Of a stretch of DNA of 64,000 nucleotides, positions 27,294-36,938 are shown in pieces. The stretch comes from an uncultured Clostridia bacterium. Lineage in GTDB: Bacteria; Bacillota; Clostridia; Oscillospirales; Ruminococcaceae. Numbering within the stretch: position 1 is the first letter of the stretch; the number at the start of each line of letters is the position of its first letter. The position numbers were made by a program, and so were the translations under genes. The stretch covers positions 1-64,000 of the forward strand of contig CANQNF010000001.1 in assembly GCA_947625125.1 (NCBI GenBank), read 5' to 3'. The notes beneath the pieces were generated by a model, which ran no database searches, was not told where the DNA came from, and was given only the letters and a program-made list of their open reading frames with translations.

Positions 27294-30200
27294 ATTCACA
27301 CATCTTCACATACACAGCGAATATTCATTACTCGACGGGGCCTGCCGAATAAAGCGCCTCGTCGCGCGCGCTAAGGAGCTCGGAATGAGCTCTCTTGCCG
27401 TCACCGACCACGGAAACATCTACGCCGCCGTCGAATTCTACGACGAGTGCAAATCAAACGGCATAAAGCCGATAATCGGCTGCGAAATGTATTTTGCCGA
27501 GGGTTCACGCTTCGACAGGTCGGGAAAGCCCTACCACCTGATACTTCTCTGCAAAAATTACGAGGGATATTTAAACCTCTGCAAGCTCGTCTCCCGAAGC
27601 TACACCGAGGGCTTTTACTCAAAGCCCCGTATCGACTGGGAGCTTTTATGTCAGTATAAAGACGGCCTCGTCTGTCTTTCGGCATGCCTTGCCGGAGAGA
27701 TAGCGCGCGCTCTTTCAAACGGCGACTATGCCGAGGCTGTGGATACCGCCAAAAAATTCAAGTCGCTTTTCAGCGAGGACTATTACATCGAGATAATGGA
27801 CCACGGCCTCGAGGAAGAAAAGCGCATAATTCCCTACCAGTTCAGGCTTGCAAGAGAGCTCGGCATAAAGCCTGTCGCCACGAACGACTGCCACTATATC
27901 GACAGGACAGACGCAAGGATGCAGAAAATTTTAATGTGCATAGCCACCGCCGCCAAGGAAAACGACCCGGACGCGATGGACTTCGGCGCCGACGAGTTTT
28001 ATTTCAAGTCGGAAAACGAAATGCGGGAGCTGTTCGCTCTTCATCCCGAAGCGATAGACAACACTGCCGAAGTAGCGGAAAAGTGCGGCTTTGACTTTGA
28101 ATTCGGCCACACCAAGCTTCCCGGATTTTCTATCGAGGGAGTCGCGGACAACGAGAAATATCTGCGGGAGCTTTGCCGGGACGGCCTGAAAAAAAGATAC
28201 GGCGAAAACGTCCCCGACGGAGCGCCCGAGAGGCTTGAATACGAGCTTTCCGTCATCTCTCGGATGGGCTTTGTCAACTATTATCTTATAGTCTGGGATT
28301 TCATAAGATACGCAAAATCCGTCGGAATCCCGGTCGGCCCCGGCAGGGGCTCGGGCGCCGGTTCGCTTTGCGCCTACTGCATAGGCATAACCGGCGTCGA
28401 CCCCTTAAAATACAATCTTTTATTTGAGAGATTTTTAAATCCCGAAAGGGTCTCCATGCCAGATTTCGACATTGATTTCTGCGTGGTAAGGCGGCAGGAG
28501 GTCATCGACTATGTAAAGCGCCGTTACGGCTCCTACCACGTCGCGCAGATAATCACGTTCGGCACCATGGCCGCCAAGAACGCCATAAGAGACGTAGCGC
28601 GTGCCATGGACGTTCCGCTTAGGGTCGCAGACGCCCTCGCAAAGGCAGTCCCGTTCGGTTACACCTTGCAGCAGGCGATAGAAAAGTCCAAGGATTTCGG
28701 AGAGCTTTACCGCTCCGACCCGAAAAACAAGGAGCTTGTAGATCTTGCCAAGCAGGTCGAGGGCATGCCGAGGCACGCCTCCACACATGCCGCGGGCGTT
28801 GTTATAACCGACGGCCCTGTGTCGGATTACGTCCCCTTGCAGTCCTCCGACGGCCAGCTCACGACCCAGTACACGATGACGGTGCTTGAGAGGCTTGGAC
28901 TGTTAAAAATTGACTTTTTAGGTTTACGAAACCTTACGGTCATCCACGGCGCCGAGGAGCTTATACGGAAAAATGACCCCGATTTTTCGATAGAAAATAT
29001 CCCGTACGACGACCCCGAGGTGTTTAAAATGCTTGCACGGGGAGAGACGGTAGGAGTTTTTCAGTTCGAGTCCGGGGGCATGACCAACACCATCATGCGC
29101 CTTGTCCCCGAGAATTTAGAGGACCTCATCGCAGTAATTGCGCTGTACCGTCCCGGGCCGATGGATTCGATACCGACGTATATCCGAAACCGCCACGACC
29201 CGTCCCTGATAAAATACGACACCGAAAAGCTTGCGCCGATACTTGACGTTACTTACGGCTGCATTGTATATCAGGAGCAGGTCATGCAGATATTCAGAGA
29301 GCTTGCGGGCTATTCCTACGGGCGCGCAGACGTCGTAAGGAGAGCGATGGCGAAAAAAAAGCTCAAGGCGCTTGAGTCGGAGAGGCGGGCGTTTATCTAC
29401 GGAGATGAAAACACCGCCGGCTGCATTAAAAACGGCGTTTCCGAGGAGGTCGCCGGCAAGATCTTCGACGATATGCTGAGCTTTGCGTCATACGCGTTTA
29501 ACAAGTCCCACGCCGCCGCCTATGCCACCGTCGCCTATCAGACCGCATATTTAAAGCGCAGATATTTCCGCGAATACTTCGCTTCGCTTCTTTCAAGCGT
29601 CATAGAATCCGCGTCTAAAATAACCGAGTACACCGAGGAATGCGAGAGAAACGGCGTTAAGATTTTCGGGCCCGATATTAACCTCTCCGAGGAGGGCTTC
29701 ACCGTCACCGACGAGGGCATACGCTTCGGACTTTTGGCGATAAAAAATCTTGGCAGCGGTCTTATCCGTGCGGCAGTGTCCGAAAGAGAAGCGGACGGAA
29801 AGTTCACTTCCTTATACGATTTTATAAAGAGGACATACGGTCATGAGCTAAACTCAAAGGCCGTCGAGTCGTTGATAAAGGCGGGGGCGTTTGACAGCTT
29901 CGGCAGCACCCGCAGAGAGATGATAGAGGGCCTTGAATCCTTTATCCATGCAGTCTCGTCCGAAAAGCGCGACAACCTCGAGGGCCAGACAGACCTGTTC
30001 GGAATAAGCGACGGCGGCGGAGAGCCCGAGCTTATGAGGGTAGGGGAGTACGGCATGGCGAAGCTCCTCGAATATGAAAAAGAGGTCCTCGGGATATATG
30101 TTTCGGGGCATCCACTCTCCGAATACCAGCCCTGGCTCACGGCCGGCGGCATGAACACGCTTCGGGAAATAGCCGACGGCGTCGAAGCGGGCGAGATAAA

Positions 30201-30705
30201 AGAAAAGTCCGAGGTAAGCTTTATCGCCATCGTCAGAAAAATCACCGGCCACGTCGCAAGAAACGGCCAGGAAATGTGCTTTTTAACATTTGAAGATATA
30301 ACCGCAGAGGCCGAAGCTGTGGTATTTCCGAGCGTTTACGCCGTCTGCCGGGGAGCCGTTAAGCCGGAAGAAAGGGTATACATCCGCGGCAAGCTCTCCC
30401 TAAAGGACGACGACAGAATTTCCGTCCTTGCCGACGAGATACTTCCGGCAGATGAAAAAGTCCGGCAGCTTTCAAGGCTCGCAGTCAGGGTTCGGACCGA
30501 CAGCGCCGACCGTGAAAAGATCGACTGCCTCAAAAAAATCGCCGCCGAATACCCCGGCAGCGCACAGCTCCAGCTTTATCTTTCGGACTTAAAGCGGATA
30601 ACATCGTTAAAAGACGCCAAGACCGCAGCCCTCACCGGAAGCCTCCTGAGCGCGCTGATAAAGCTTTTCGGCAGGAAAAACGTCCGCCTCCGCGAGAGGA
30701 TATAG
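27286..30705 (+). CDS. dnaE: DNA polymerase III subunit alpha (DnaE type)
   Basis: HLHIHSEYSLLDGACRIKRLV PHP start; GPGRGSGAGSLCAYCIGITGVDPLKYNLLFERFLNPERVSMPDFDIDF. Confidence 0.96.
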   Translation: MPEFTHLHIHSEYSLLDGACRIKRLVARAKELGMSSLAVTDHGNIYAAVEFYDECKSNGIKPIIGCEMYFAEGSRFDRSGKPYHLILLCKNYEGYLNLCKLVSRSYTEGFYSKPRIDWELLCQYKDGLVCLSACLAGEIARALSNGDYAEAVDTAKKFKSLFSEDYYIEIMDHGLEEEKRIIPYQFRLARELGIKPVATNDCHYIDRTDARMQKILMCIATAAKENDPDAMDFGADEFYFKSENEMRELFALHPEAIDNTAEVAEKCGFDFEFGHTKLPGFSIEGVADNEKYLRELCRDGLKKRYGENVPDGAPERLEYELSVISRMGFVNYYLIVWDFIRYAKSVGIPVGPGRGSGAGSLCAYCIGITGVDPLKYNLLFERFLNPERVSMPDFDIDFCVVRRQEVIDYVKRRYGSYHVAQIITFGTMAAKNAIRDVARAMDVPLRVADALAKAVPFGYTLQQAIEKSKDFGELYRSDPKNKELVDLAKQVEGMPRHASTHAAGVVITDGPVSDYVPLQSSDGQLTTQYTMTVLERLGLLKIDFLGLRNLTVIHGAEELIRKNDPDFSIENIPYDDPEVFKMLARGETVGVFQFESGGMTNTIMRLVPENLEDLIAVIALYRPGPMDSIPTYIRNRHDPSLIKYDTEKLAPILDVTYGCIVYQEQVMQIFRELAGYSYGRADVVRRAMAKKKLKALESERRAFIYGDENTAGCIKNGVSEEVAGKIFDDMLSFASYAFNKSHAAAYATVAYQTAYLKRRYFREYFASLLSSVIESASKITEYTEECERNGVKIFGPDINLSEEGFTVTDEGIRFGLLAIKNLGSGLIRAAVSEREADGKFTSLYDFIKRTYGHELNSKAVESLIKAGAFDSFGSTRREMIEGLESFIHAVSSEKRDNLEGQTDLFGISDGGGEPELMRVGEYGMAKLLEYEKEVLGIYVSGHPLSEYQPWLTAGGMNTLREIADGVEAGEIKEKSEVSFIAIVRKITGHVARNGQEMCFLTFEDITAEAEAVVFPSVYAVCRGAVKPEERVYIRGKLSLKDDDRISVLADEILPADEKVRQLSRLAVRVRTDSADREKIDCLKKIAAEYPGSAQLQLYLSDLKRITSLKDAKTAALTGSLLSALIKLFGRKNVRLRERI

Positions 30706-30903
30706 CCCCCGATCCCCGCTCACAAGGTATTCGCTCCGCTCATGCTGTTTTAAGCACACCCCACCCCCGCCCAACCTCCCGAAAACCCCGGCCTCATCCC
30801 CGCCCCCTCCCCTCAAGGGGAGGGGGCCGAACAATTCTTTATTTTGCACCGTACCGGCCTCTTCGTGGAGGCTTTTTTATTTTTTAAAAATTCCCCCCAA
30901 CAT

Positions 30904-30953
30904 GTTGACAACTCAACTTTCATGTGCTATAATGCAAACGTTGAACTTTCAAC
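30904..30953 (+). promoter_or_regulatory. Promoter with two inverted-repeat operators upstream of marR-like gene
   Basis: TTGACA (30905) - 17 bp - TATAAT (30928); GTTGAcaacTCAAC overlaps -35; perfect palindrome GTTGAACTTTCAAC (30940-30953) follows -10. Confidence 0.8.
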
Positions 30954-30973
30954 ATTACAAAGGAGGACTCGAT

Positions 30974-31474
30974 ATGCTTGAAAGATTCCAGGATTTTACT
31001 TTTCAGATCTGCCAGATCCAGCGCCTCTGGAACCGCATAGCCTCGGCAGGCATGGAAAAATACGGCCTCAAGGGCTCCTACGTCGTCTACCTGATCGCCC
31101 TGAGCCGCTGCCCCGAGGGACTGACCGCAGCCGAACTCGGAAAAATCTGCGGCCGGGATAAAGCCGACGTCAGCAGGGCGGTCGCGGTCATGGTTTCAAA
31201 AGGACTGCTGTCAAAAAATCCCGCTTCGGGAAATCTCTACCGTGCCAAGCTCGAGCTGACCGACCCCGGTCGCGCGCTCACCGAAGAGGTCTCATCCAAG
31301 GCCGAGGCCGCCGAAAACGCCGCCGTCAGGGGCCTCACCCGTGATGAACGCGACACGCTTGCAAAGGCGCTCGGGACCATCCGCCAAAACCTCTGCGAGC
31401 TCGAAAAAAGCGGCATTATAACAAGCCCGGAGACAGCCGCCGACGGCCTGCCCGAGATAATCCCCGTCTACTGA
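30974..31474 (+). CDS. MarR-family transcriptional regulator
   Basis: Winged-helix pattern GLTAAELGKICGRDKADVSRAVAVMVSKGLLSK; start at ATG 30974 with AGGAGG RBS. Confidence 0.87.
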   Translation: MLERFQDFTFQICQIQRLWNRIASAGMEKYGLKGSYVVYLIALSRCPEGLTAAELGKICGRDKADVSRAVAVMVSKGLLSKNPASGNLYRAKLELTDPGRALTEEVSSKAEAAENAAVRGLTRDERDTLAKALGTIRQNLCELEKSGIITSPETAADGLPEIIPVY

Positions 31475-31487
31475 AAGGAGTAAAATT

Positions 31488-32336
31488 ATGGCAATTAAAA
31501 TACTTTTAGACTCGACAGCCGACATAGCCCCCGAGCTTGAGCCGAATTTTATGAGGATAGCCCTGCCGATTTTTTTCGGCGATGAAAAATTCCGCGACGG
31601 CGTTGATTTGAGCCATGCCGAATTCTATAAGAAATTGGCGGAGGCTTCGGAGCTCCCGAAAACGAGCCAGGTAACGCCCTTTGAATTTGAGGAGGTCTTT
31701 TCCGAGGCAGTCGCCGACGGGAGCGAACTGGTGGCGATACTTATTTCCGGCAAGCTTTCTGGCACATATCAGAGCGCCGTGAGCGCCGCCGAACGCTTTA
31801 AGGGCAAGGTCTTTTTGGTGGATTCCGGCTCGGCAACCATCGGCACCGGCATTTTGGCAGAGTATGCTCTGAGGCTCCGCGAGAGCGGTCTTAGTGCCCA
31901 AGACATTGCGCAAAAGCTTGAGCAGGCCAAGAGCGCCGTCCGTATAGTCGCCATGGTCGACACGCTCGAATATTTAAGAAAGGGCGGCAGGATATCCCGA
32001 ACGGTGGCGTTTGCAGGCGAACTTTTGAACTTCAAGCCGGTCATCAGCCTCGAATCGGGGGAGATAAAGCTTTTAGGAAAGGCGCGAGGCGCGCGCCAGG
32101 GCAACAATCTTTTGGAGCAGGAGATAGAAAAAGCGGGAGGCGTGAGGTTCGACATGCCGGTGCTTTTGGGATATTCCGGCACCGACCCCACGACCCTGAA
32201 CCGCTACATAAACGATTTTTCCCATCTCTGGAAAGACCGCTCCGACAGTCTCAGAATCGCCGAGATAGGAAGCGTCGTCGGCACGCACGTTGGACCGGGC
32301 GCTGTCGGGGTAGCTTTTTTTGCCGCCGAACTTTAA
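31488..32336 (+). CDS. DegV family (fatty acid-binding) protein
   Basis: KILLDSTADIAPELEPN, LISGKLSGTYQSA, LEYLRKGGRISRT. Confidence 0.93.
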   Translation: MAIKILLDSTADIAPELEPNFMRIALPIFFGDEKFRDGVDLSHAEFYKKLAEASELPKTSQVTPFEFEEVFSEAVADGSELVAILISGKLSGTYQSAVSAAERFKGKVFLVDSGSATIGTGILAEYALRLRESGLSAQDIAQKLEQAKSAVRIVAMVDTLEYLRKGGRISRTVAFAGELLNFKPVISLESGEIKLLGKARGARQGNNLLEQEIEKAGGVRFDMPVLLGYSGTDPTTLNRYINDFSHLWKDRSDSLRIAEIGSVVGTHVGPGAVGVAFFAAEL

Positions 32337-32476
32337 CGATTTTTTGTGTGATATTTTTGCGCAGCAGATTGTCTCTATACAAATATGCATATAATATACA
32401 TATTTATGTGCAATTTTATGCGTAAATCCCGCCGAATATTAAATTTTATTCATAAAATTCATAAACTTTAAAAATC

Positions 32477-32518
32477 ATTCCCGCAAGCCCTTGACATCTG
32501 CGGGAATGTTGTTATAAT
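32477..32518 (+). promoter_or_regulatory. arg operon promoter with inverted repeat flanking the -35 box
   Basis: TTGACA (32491) - 16 bp - TATAAT (32513); perfect 9-bp inverted repeat ATTCCCGCA (32477-32485) / TGCGGGAAT (32499-32507). Confidence 0.65.
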
Positions 32519-32554
32519 AAGTGTAATGCTAATTTGGATAAAAAGGTGAAAAAT

Positions 32555-33505
32555 TTGAGCTTCAAGGTATTCATAGACGGCGCCGAGGGCACTACGGGCC
32601 TCCAACTCAGGACGCGTTTATCCGCCCACGGCGAAGTTAAGCTTTTAGAGATCGACCCCGAGCTTCGCAAGGATCCGGGCGAGAGAGCAAGGCTTATAAA
32701 TCAGAGTGACGTGACGTTTTTGTGCCTGCCGGACGCGGCCGCGGTCGAAGCGGTGGGACTTTGCACAAATCCCGAAACGATAATCATCGACGCCTCCACC
32801 GCCCACAGGACTGCCGAGGGCTGGGCCTACGGCTTTGCAGAGCTGAGCAAGGCTCACAGGGAAGCCATATCAAAGGGCAAAAGAATAGCAAACCCCGGCT
32901 GCCATGCGACCGGCTTTATAGCGGCGGTCTACCCGCTTGTTTCAAGGGGGATAGCGCCGAAGAACTACCCGTTTACCTGCCACAGCATAACCGGCTACTC
33001 CGGCGGCGGAAAAAAGATGATAGCCCAGTACGAGGACGAAAACCGCGCGCCCGAATTCGGCTCCCCGAGACAGTACGGCCTCGGTTTGAAGCACAAGCAC
33101 CTCCCCGAGATGCAAAAAATCACCGGGATAGCCGAACCGCCGGTCTTTAATCCCATCGTCTGCGATTTCTACAGCGGGATGGCGGTGAGCGTGCCGATCT
33201 ATACTTCATTATTGAGCAGGAGTATCTCTCTCGACGGGGTCTTGAACGAGCTTTCCGAGCATTATTTCGGCAGCGAGCTTATAAGCGTGCATCCTGCACC
33301 AGAGAGCGGATTTTTGCCGGCGAACGAAGTGTCAAAGACTTGCAGGCTTAAAATTTACGTCAGCGGCAACGACCGCCAAATGACCATCACGTCGGTATTC
33401 GACAACCTTGGCAAGGGCGCTTCGGGCGCTGCGGTACAGAATATGAACATCGCCGTGGGGCTTCCCGACACGGCATACTTAGAAGAAGGAGACAAGCTGT
33501 TATGA
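32555..33505 (+). CDS. argC: N-acetyl-gamma-glutamyl-phosphate reductase
   Basis: FIDGAEGTTGLQLRTRL, NPGCHATGFIAAVYPL; TTG start at 32555 preceded by AAAGGTG (the ORF track starts at 32534). Confidence 0.9.
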   Translation: MSFKVFIDGAEGTTGLQLRTRLSAHGEVKLLEIDPELRKDPGERARLINQSDVTFLCLPDAAAVEAVGLCTNPETIIIDASTAHRTAEGWAYGFAELSKAHREAISKGKRIANPGCHATGFIAAVYPLVSRGIAPKNYPFTCHSITGYSGGGKKMIAQYEDENRAPEFGSPRQYGLGLKHKHLPEMQKITGIAEPPVFNPIVCDFYSGMAVSVPIYTSLLSRSISLDGVLNELSEHYFGSELISVHPAPESGFLPANEVSKTCRLKIYVSGNDRQMTITSVFDNLGKGASGAAVQNMNIAVGLPDTAYLEEGDKLL

Positions 33506-34719
33506 TAAAGAAAATTGACGGCGGAGTTTGCGCGCCAAAGGGCTTCAAGGCTGCCGGTATGCACTGCGGAGTCCGCAAGAACCACTCCAAAAAGGACATT
33601 GCGATGATATTCTGCGAGGTCCCGGGCACTGCCGCCGCAGTTTACACACAAAATAAGGTCTACGGCGCGCCCATCACCGTCACGAGGAAAAACCTCTCGA
33701 ACGGCGTAGCGCAGGCTGTTATATGCAACTCGGGAAATGCCAACACCGCAAACCTTGACGGCGTTGAAAAGGCACAGCTGATGAGCGACCTGACAGCCAA
33801 GGCCCTCGGCATTAAGTCGGAGGACATCATCGTTGCCTCGACCGGGGTCATCGGCCAGAGCCTCGACATGGAGCCCATCTCCTACGGCATAAGCGAGCTC
33901 CCGAAGCTTTTGTCGGTAAACGGCGGAAACGACGCCGCACAGGCGATAATGACGACCGACACCAAGGTCAAGGAGATCTCCCTTGAGACCGAGATAGGCG
34001 GCAAGCCGGTAAGATTCGGCGCCATCTCCAAGGGCTCGGGCATGATACATCCGAACATGGCGACAATGCTATCTTTTATTACAACCGACGTGAATATTTC
34101 CCCGGAAATGCTCCATAAAGCGCTTGTCACCGTCGTGAACGACACCTATAACATGATAAGCGTCGACGGCGACACTTCGACAAACGACATGGTCTCGGTC
34201 ATCGCCTCCGGGCTTTCGGGAAACGAAAAGATAACCTCCGAGGGCGGCGACTACGATAAAGTCGTCGAGGTTCTTTATGAAATAGGCGGATTCATGGCGA
34301 AAATGATAGCCGGGGACGGCGAGGGCGCGACAAAGCTTCTCACCTGCAAGCTTTACGGGGCCGCGGATATACGCTCTGCAAAGGTCATAGCAAAATCTGT
34401 CATCGCGTCAAGCCTTGTCAAGGCGGCAATGTTCGGCGCGGACGCCAACTGCGGAAGAGTTTTATGCGCCATGGGCTACTCTGGCGAGGACTTCGACCCG
34501 TCGGGGGTCACGGTCTGGTTCGAGAGCGAGGCAGGCTCCATCAAGGTCTGCGAGCAGGGCTGCGGCCTTAAATTCGACGAGGATATCGCCAAAAAGGTGC
34601 TCCTTGAAAAGGAGATAGTGATAAAGATAAAGATGGCCGAGGGAGACGCCGAAGCCACGGCATGGGGCTGCGACCTGACCTATGACTATGTAAAGATAAA
34701 CGGAGACTACAGGACCTGA
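33502..34719 (+). CDS. argJ: Bifunctional ornithine acetyltransferase / N-acetylglutamate synthase
   Basis: AAVYTQNKVYGAPI, AVICNSGNANTAN, KGSGMIHPNMATMLSFITTD. Confidence 0.95.
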   Translation: MIKKIDGGVCAPKGFKAAGMHCGVRKNHSKKDIAMIFCEVPGTAAAVYTQNKVYGAPITVTRKNLSNGVAQAVICNSGNANTANLDGVEKAQLMSDLTAKALGIKSEDIIVASTGVIGQSLDMEPISYGISELPKLLSVNGGNDAAQAIMTTDTKVKEISLETEIGGKPVRFGAISKGSGMIHPNMATMLSFITTDVNISPEMLHKALVTVVNDTYNMISVDGDTSTNDMVSVIASGLSGNEKITSEGGDYDKVVEVLYEIGGFMAKMIAGDGEGATKLLTCKLYGAADIRSAKVIAKSVIASSLVKAAMFGADANCGRVLCAMGYSGEDFDPSGVTVWFESEAGSIKVCEQGCGLKFDEDIAKKVLLEKEIVIKIKMAEGDAEATAWGCDLTYDYVKINGDYRT

Positions 34720-34759
34720 ACAAAAGTCCGAATTAAGTATATAACGGAGGGAACAGGAA

Positions 34760-35626
34760 ATGAAAGACACTCTTTCAACATCCCAGCAGGCGCACGTCCT
34801 GATAAGCGCTCTGCCGTATATCCAGAAGTACACCGGCCGCGTGGTCGTCGTCAAATACGGCGGCAACGCGATGATAAACCCCGAGCTGAAAAAGGCGGTC
34901 ATGTCCGATATCGTCCTGCTGTCTCTTATAGGGGTACGGGTCGTTTTGGTGCATGGCGGCGGGCCCGAGATAACCGATACTCTCAAAGCCCTTGGCAAGG
35001 AGAGCAGGTTCGTAAACGGCCTCAGATACACAGACGCCGATACCGCCGAGGTCGTGCAGATGGTCTTAGCAGGCAAAATAAACAAGGATCTCGTATCTTT
35101 GATTACGCAGTCCGGCGGCAGGGCTCTCGGTTTTTGCGGCATAGACGCCGGCATGATAAAATGCAAGAAGCTCTCGGGAGACGCGGACCTCGGGTTTGTC
35201 GGGGAGATAACCTCCGTCGACCCGACGCCGCTTGCCAACGCCATCTACAACCGCTATATCCCTGTTGTGGCCACTGTCGGCACCGATGAAAACGGCCAGG
35301 TTTATAACATCAACGCCGATACCGCAGCCGCCGAGATTGCGGCCGCGTTAGGGGCGGAAAACCTCATAATGCTCACCGATATAAGGGGCCTTATGAGGGA
35401 TATAAACGACCCCGATTCGATGATACAGGAGGTAAAGCTGTCGGAGGTCGCCGGCCTTACCGAAAAGGGGATAATCTCCGGCGGGATGATACCCAAGGTC
35501 GCGAGCTGCGTGAACGCCCTCAAAAACGGAGTCAAAAAGGCGGTCATGATCGACGGCAGGATAGAGCACTCAATTCTGATAGAGATGTTCTCCGACGAGG
35601 GCATCGGCACGCTGTTTACGAAGTAA
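34760..35626 (+). CDS. argB: Acetylglutamate kinase
   Basis: VVKYGGNAM, VLVHGGGPEI, GGMIPKVASCVNAL. Confidence 0.95.
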   Translation: MKDTLSTSQQAHVLISALPYIQKYTGRVVVVKYGGNAMINPELKKAVMSDIVLLSLIGVRVVLVHGGGPEITDTLKALGKESRFVNGLRYTDADTAEVVQMVLAGKINKDLVSLITQSGGRALGFCGIDAGMIKCKKLSGDADLGFVGEITSVDPTPLANAIYNRYIPVVATVGTDENGQVYNINADTAAAEIAAALGAENLIMLTDIRGLMRDINDPDSMIQEVKLSEVAGLTEKGIISGGMIPKVASCVNALKNGVKKAVMIDGRIEHSILIEMFSDEGIGTLFTK

Positions 35627-35637
35627 GGGGGGCAGCT

Positions 35638-36816
35638 ATGACAAATTCCGAAAAAATACAGTCGATCGACAAGGAATACGTCATCCACAGCTACGGGCGT
35701 TTTCCCGTCGCTTTGGAGCATGGCGAGAACGCCGTCTGCTATGATTTTGACGGCAAGAAATACATCGATTTCACAAGCGGCATCGGCGTAAACTCCCTCG
35801 GCTTCTGCGACAAGGGCTGGGTCAGCGCGATAACCGCACAGGCGTCAAAGCTCCAGCACATCTCGAATTTATACTATACCGAGCCCTGCGCAATGCTTGC
35901 GAAAGTCCTTTGCGAGCGCACCGGCATGAAAAAGGCGTTCTTTGCAAACGGCGGAGCCGAAGCAAACGAGGGCGCTATCAAGGCTGCCCGCAAATATTCG
36001 TTCATGAAATACGGCCCGGGCAGAAATAAGATCCTGACCCTTGTAAATTCTTTCCACGGCCGCACCGTGACGACCCTTGCCGCCACCGGCCAGGACGTTT
36101 TCCACAACTACTTCTTCCCGTTCACCGAGGGATTCGAGCATATCCCCGCGGGCGACATCGAGGCTCTTAAAGCCCACAGCGACGGCGTTTGCGCAGTCAT
36201 GGCCGAGCTTATACAGGGCGAGGGCGGGGTTTTGCCCGTGGACAGGGACTATATTCAAAAAGCGGCGGAATACTGCCGTGAAAATGATATTCTTCTTATC
36301 ATCGACGAGGTTCAGACCGGTATCGGCAGGACCGGCAGCCTGTTTTGTTTTGAGCAGTACGGAATCATGCCCGACCTTGTCACCGCTGCAAAGGGAATCG
36401 GCGGGGGACTGCCTTTAGCGGCCGTACTGTTCGGCGAAAAGGTCGAGGAGGTATTTCGGCCGGGCGACCACGCCACGACGTTCGGTGGCAACCCGATAGC
36501 CTGCGCAGGCGCCCTTGAGATAATGAAGAGGATAGATGATAAATTCCTTGAGGAGGTCTCGAAAAAAGGCGAATACATCCGCGAGCGGGTCATGAGCATG
36601 CCCCACGTCGTCGGCACCGCCGGAATGGGCCTGATGATAGGTATCGAGCTCGAGGACGGCTATAAGCCCGCGGATGTCGTAAACGCCGGCCTTAAGAGCG
36701 GCGTGCTTTTGCTGACCGCAAAGTCCAAGGTAAGGCTCCTGCCGCCTCTGACCATAACCTACGACGAGATAGACGACGGCCTCAAGGCGCTCGGCGAAGC
36801 CCTGAAAGAGATATAA
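35638..36816 (+). CDS. argD: Acetylornithine aminotransferase
   Basis: LIIDEVQTGIGRTGSLFCFEQYGIMPDLVTAAKGIGGGLPL class-III PLP motif, in argCJBD order. Confidence 0.94.
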   Translation: MTNSEKIQSIDKEYVIHSYGRFPVALEHGENAVCYDFDGKKYIDFTSGIGVNSLGFCDKGWVSAITAQASKLQHISNLYYTEPCAMLAKVLCERTGMKKAFFANGGAEANEGAIKAARKYSFMKYGPGRNKILTLVNSFHGRTVTTLAATGQDVFHNYFFPFTEGFEHIPAGDIEALKAHSDGVCAVMAELIQGEGGVLPVDRDYIQKAAEYCRENDILLIIDEVQTGIGRTGSLFCFEQYGIMPDLVTAAKGIGGGLPLAAVLFGEKVEEVFRPGDHATTFGGNPIACAGALEIMKRIDDKFLEEVSKKGEYIRERVMSMPHVVGTAGMGLMIGIELEDGYKPADVVNAGLKSGVLLLTAKSKVRLLPPLTITYDEIDDGLKALGEALKEI

Positions 36817-36824
36817 ACCCAAGA

Positions 36825-36855
36825 CGTCGGAGATTTTCTCTCCGGCGGTTTTTAT
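36825..36855 (+). terminator. Terminator of argCJBD
   Basis: CGTCGGAGattttcTCTCCGGCG hairpin followed by GTTTTT. Confidence 0.6.
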
Positions 36856-36938
36856 ATTCCCTCGCGCAAGCTTTTGCTATTTACATCCGCCGAAAAAAGT
36901 GGTAAAATATCAGAAAAACCATTGAAAGGACGGTAGAT

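Noticed and set aside
33355-34050. 231-aa minus-strand ORF overlapping argC/argJ
   Set aside because: Complete overlap with well-supported arg genes on the other strand; composition typical of antisense translation.
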